From positions 1 through 52,179 of the forward strand of contig CACZOA010000091.1 in assembly GCA_902782665.1 (NCBI GenBank): a stretch of 52,179 nt of DNA, written 5' to 3'. Origin of the DNA: an uncultured Bacteroidales bacterium (GTDB taxonomy: Bacteria > Bacteroidota > Bacteroidia > Bacteroidales > Paludibacteraceae). Position numbers and translations under genes: made by a program. This document shows positions 49,866 through 52,179 of the stretch, piece by piece (the stretch's first letter is position 1; the number at the start of each line of letters is the position of its first letter). Under the pieces are notes generated by a model. That model was not told the origin of the DNA. It saw only the letters and a program-made list of their open reading frames with translations, and did no database searches.

Positions 49866-51962
49866 TTATGGTTTTTGGATTATTTTTCTAAAGCTGCCAT
49901 CACTCATTTTTACGATGTTTACACCGCTTTGTGGCGATGGAATGAGTGATCCTGAGATAGAGTAGTATGCGACGGGATAAATGGCTTCTGACGCTGTTTC
50001 TGTCGCATCTGTGTTTCCTCCGTTATTTATTTCATAGCCAGTACGTGAGGATGTGATATGTATGTTGAATACGAATGTCGCAACAGCAGTCTCATTTCCT
50101 TTTTTGTATTTTATTGCCTGACGGATCGTGTAGTTGTCTCCGTCTTTTGTCTTGCCGGGATACTGTCCGACAGAGAAAGACATGGATTTGTCGTCAAACT
50201 CGCTGAAAACGAATCCGGACGCATATGCACAGCGGTTTCCTGATGTGTCAAACCAATGTCCGTATCCATTTGCGGTGGATGATGCGTTGTTGATCTCACC
50301 ATTGCTGTCCACTGCGTAGAACATAGCCTTTCCGTCTGCTGGACCTGCACTGTTCCATGTCGTCATCAGATCGCTTACCGACGCTGCCTGCATTTGGAAT
50401 GCTGTACCAAGTGATGACGCTGCTGCACCGTCTACTTTGATCGTTGTTCCTACATACACATTGGATGAAGCAGGAAAATATACGTCATAGTTTATAGTGA
50501 CATCACTGATTGGACCATTGTTGATGTTTGCCGTGCCGTATATGTTTGTGTTGGTGAATTCTACAGTGTATGGCCATTGATCATCATTTGTTATTTCTTG
50601 ATCCCATTTGTGCTGTATATATTCTGATGGAGCAGGAGATACGACCAAGAATAGACGTTTGGTGTTTTCTGGCACCACACACCCGATTTCACAACTGATC
50701 TCTGAATTAGAGTCAGAACCTGTACAATAAATATCCTCATCATAAAAATATTGTCGTGAGCCGTCGTTCATCAAAGCCACATATCCAAGATGGAATCCTC
50801 GTTTTGTATAGTTGGCGACGGAATTGTATGAGCTTGTGTTGACGGAAGTGAACTTTTCTCCGTCGAAGAATTGTTTCTTATCTTTTTGAGCGAGTGAAGC
50901 ACCATTGGATAATGAAGTGAATTCCGTGGTTATTTTTGTTCCAGGAGTAGGCACATTAAGTGGAATTATGTTGAACCCTGTCGATTGAGGACAACTGCTG
51001 TATGCCACTTGATACTTGGTTCCGCCAAGAGAAATGTAGTCAAAACGAAGAGCGTTGAAGTAATTGTCTGCATCTTCACGTGCCACGTCAAGATCTACAG
51101 TCGCCATCTTCATTGCATAGTGGAAATACTCAAGATAAAGAGCATTCGCGTCGATGCCTTGCATATCCATGTAGACTTGATTTGGGTCAAGTCCCTTGCC
51201 TGGATTGTGTCTCCACAGTTTTCCAATGAAGTCAATTCCATGTTTTTCAGTCAGATAATAGTGCCACCAATATGATTGGTATCTGTGCCACTCATGTGTC
51301 ATCGCATAATTGTGAGTGTTTTTGAACAGGTTCCAACTCTGCTCCCACATCAAGTCTGGATATGATTGGTTGGCTTGCCATTGTGCGGTTTGTTCCCAGA
51401 ATGTGGAGCCTGTTCCGATAGCGGTGCGGAATCCAGCGTACCCTTTTAGATCCGCGTAAACTTGATATTGGAAAGAGTGACCGACTTCATGTGCCACCGA
51501 ATGTCCGACTGGTTTACTAGTGCTTGGGCTTAACCATAAAGCACCGATAATATCGTCGTAACCGCCTCCGTAGCATATCCAGTCAGTAGTATGGTTAAGA
51601 AGTATCATCATCTTGTATTTTGATACATTTGAGTGGCCTTCATCGCAAAAAGCGAGAGTTCCGATGTTCATTTGATAGAAACCTTCAGCCTTGTTAAGCA
51701 GGTCGTCAATATCTACTCTGTAAGTAGACGCGGCGTTTGATGGGTTGGTGTTGCCGTACTTGTTATCCCAATATACGATGAAATTCTCACTCTCTTTTGA
51801 ACGTGATTTTGACCAAGTGTATTGGTTGTTTGTGTCATTTTCTTTGTATATGAGAGTGTCTGTGCGATTTTGCCATTCACGAGGAATATAAATATTCTTT
51901 TCAGCAAACGAACTTATTGAGGTCGTGAATAATGCTAAAAGTGTTAGATAAAGAGTTTTCAT
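49866..51962 (-). CDS. secreted DUF6055/DUF4859 protein with HEXXH site
   Basis: A 698-residue exported protein. Signal peptide residues 1-20 (ending SSFA). The N-terminal domain (about 30-310) matches DUF6055: SENFIVYWDNKYG, KMMILLNHTTDWICYGGGY, and VGHSVAHEVGHSFQYQ, in which HEVGH at 158-162 is a zinc-peptidase signature with a possible third ligand in FWEQTAQWQ. Residues about 475-655 match DUF4859: INYDVYFPASSNVYVGTTIKV, MFYAVDSNGEINNASSTANGYGHWFDTSGN, SFSVGQYPGKTKDGDNYTIRQAIKYK. The end VAYYSISGSLIPSPQSGVNIVKMSDGSFRKI resembles the short C-terminal domain found on many secreted Bacteroidales proteins (type IX secretion or surface). Target of any protease activity is unknown. Confidence 0.82.
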   Translation of the reverse strand: MKTLYLTLLALFTTSISSFAEKNIYIPREWQNRTDTLIYKENDTNNQYTWSKSRSKESENFIVYWDNKYGNTNPSNAASTYRVDIDDLLNKAEGFYQMNIGTLAFCDEGHSNVSKYKMMILLNHTTDWICYGGGYDDIIGALWLSPSTSKPVGHSVAHEVGHSFQYQVYADLKGYAGFRTAIGTGSTFWEQTAQWQANQSYPDLMWEQSWNLFKNTHNYAMTHEWHRYQSYWWHYYLTEKHGIDFIGKLWRHNPGKGLDPNQVYMDMQGIDANALYLEYFHYAMKMATVDLDVAREDADNYFNALRFDYISLGGTKYQVAYSSCPQSTGFNIIPLNVPTPGTKITTEFTSLSNGASLAQKDKKQFFDGEKFTSVNTSSYNSVANYTKRGFHLGYVALMNDGSRQYFYDEDIYCTGSDSNSEISCEIGCVVPENTKRLFLVVSPAPSEYIQHKWDQEITNDDQWPYTVEFTNTNIYGTANINNGPISDVTINYDVYFPASSNVYVGTTIKVDGAAASSLGTAFQMQAASVSDLMTTWNSAGPADGKAMFYAVDSNGEINNASSTANGYGHWFDTSGNRCAYASGFVFSEFDDKSMSFSVGQYPGKTKDGDNYTIRQAIKYKKGNETAVATFVFNIHITSSRTGYEINNGGNTDATETASEAIYPVAYYSISGSLIPSPQSGVNIVKMSDGSFRKIIQKP

Positions 51963-51989
51963 GGTGGTAAATATTTATAACTTACGTTG

Positions 51990-51997
51990 CAAAATTA
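51990..51997 (-). promoter_or_regulatory. putative -7 element of the DUF6055 gene
   Basis: Minus strand TAATTTTG, 27 bases before the ATG at 51962; the -33 position lacks TTTG. Confidence 0.5.
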
Positions 51998-52097
51998 AGA
52001 AACAATCTTTCATTTTGTCAGTTAAAATCAATGATTTAGCATTTATTACATGTAGTTTGGTATTTTTGTCCATTATTTTGTTTTAGAGTACGTGCTG

Positions 52098-52179
52098 GAA
52101 TATAGCCAAAAACGGCTATAAATGTCGAATATAGCCAAAAACGGCTATAAATGTCGAATATAGCCAAAAACGGCTATAA
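52098..52179. repeat. 29-bp tandem array with internal palindrome, runs off right edge
   Basis: Units starting GAATATAGCC begin at 52098, 52127 and 52156. Each contains the perfect inverted repeat TATAGCC-AAAAAC-GGCTATA and the spacer AATGTCGAA. The copies are identical as far as they go, the last being cut by the window end. There are no variable spacers, so it is not CRISPR. Confidence 0.9.

Overview
The window looks like a chromosomal segment of a Bacteroidales bacterium (phylum Bacteroidota), moderately AT-rich. The evidence is: repeated TAnnTTTG -7 promoter elements, sometimes with TTTG/TTG 19-21 bases upstream; weak A-rich ribosome-binding regions rather than strong Shine-Dalgarno sites; many small lipoproteins with late-signal Cys; and typical families (BspA-like LRR_5, PCMD, DUF6055/DUF4859, OmpH, PepD, AAA_14/DUF4143 ATPase, SpoIID without an obvious signal peptide). 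The genus cannot be decided from the sequence alone.

Layout. 1-3.5 kb: edge-truncated ECF sigma factor, a 33-bp tandem array abutting an AAA/DUF4143 ATPase, and a membrane-anchored LRR protein. 3.7-10.6 kb: OmpH-like lipoprotein, pepD, nadB, an FAD-dependent CrtI-type oxidoreductase and menE. 10.6-14 kb: a secreted NlpC/P60-like protein lacking its catalytic Cys and His, a YcxB-like/SUFU fusion membrane protein and an unknown membrane protein. 14-18.6 kb: metF-metH, the methyl branch of one-carbon metabolism. 18.7-24.8 kb: an RluA-type pseudouridine synthase, then a tight four-gene envelope operon (small beta-barrel, kelch lipoprotein, beta-helix lipoprotein, secreted EEP phosphatase/nuclease). 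25-28.4 kb, minus strand: SUMF1 lipoprotein, small lipoprotein, thioredoxin-fold protein without CXXC, MscS channel. 28.6-31.9 kb: membrane protein overlapping a sacsin-like GHKL ATPase. 32-36.9 kb: AspT/YidE-type transporter, two tandem small membrane paralogues, PCMD-domain protein, GT4 glycosyltransferase. 37.1-39 kb: two membrane proteins carrying only the N-lobe of a Bacteroidota Ser/Thr kinase, the second fused to a BatD-like domain. 39.2-52.2 kb: gyrA, TPR protein, tRNA-Pro(TGG), a lipoprotein, mfd, SpoIID/LytB-domain protein, a DUF6055/DUF4859 secreted protein, and a 29-bp palindromic tandem array running off the right edge.

The housekeeping genes are ordinary. The most unusual items are the half-kinase/BatD pair (37.1-39 kb), the membrane protein plus sacsin-like ATPase pair (28.6-31.9 kb), the NlpC/P60 pseudoenzyme, and the many small inverted-repeat elements. 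One of these elements lies in frame inside a coding region, one MITE-like element abuts menE, and one composite repeat carries a second hairpin repeat nested in it. No phage, complete insertion sequence, CRISPR array, rRNA or origin was seen. All family assignments come from reading motifs, not from database searches.
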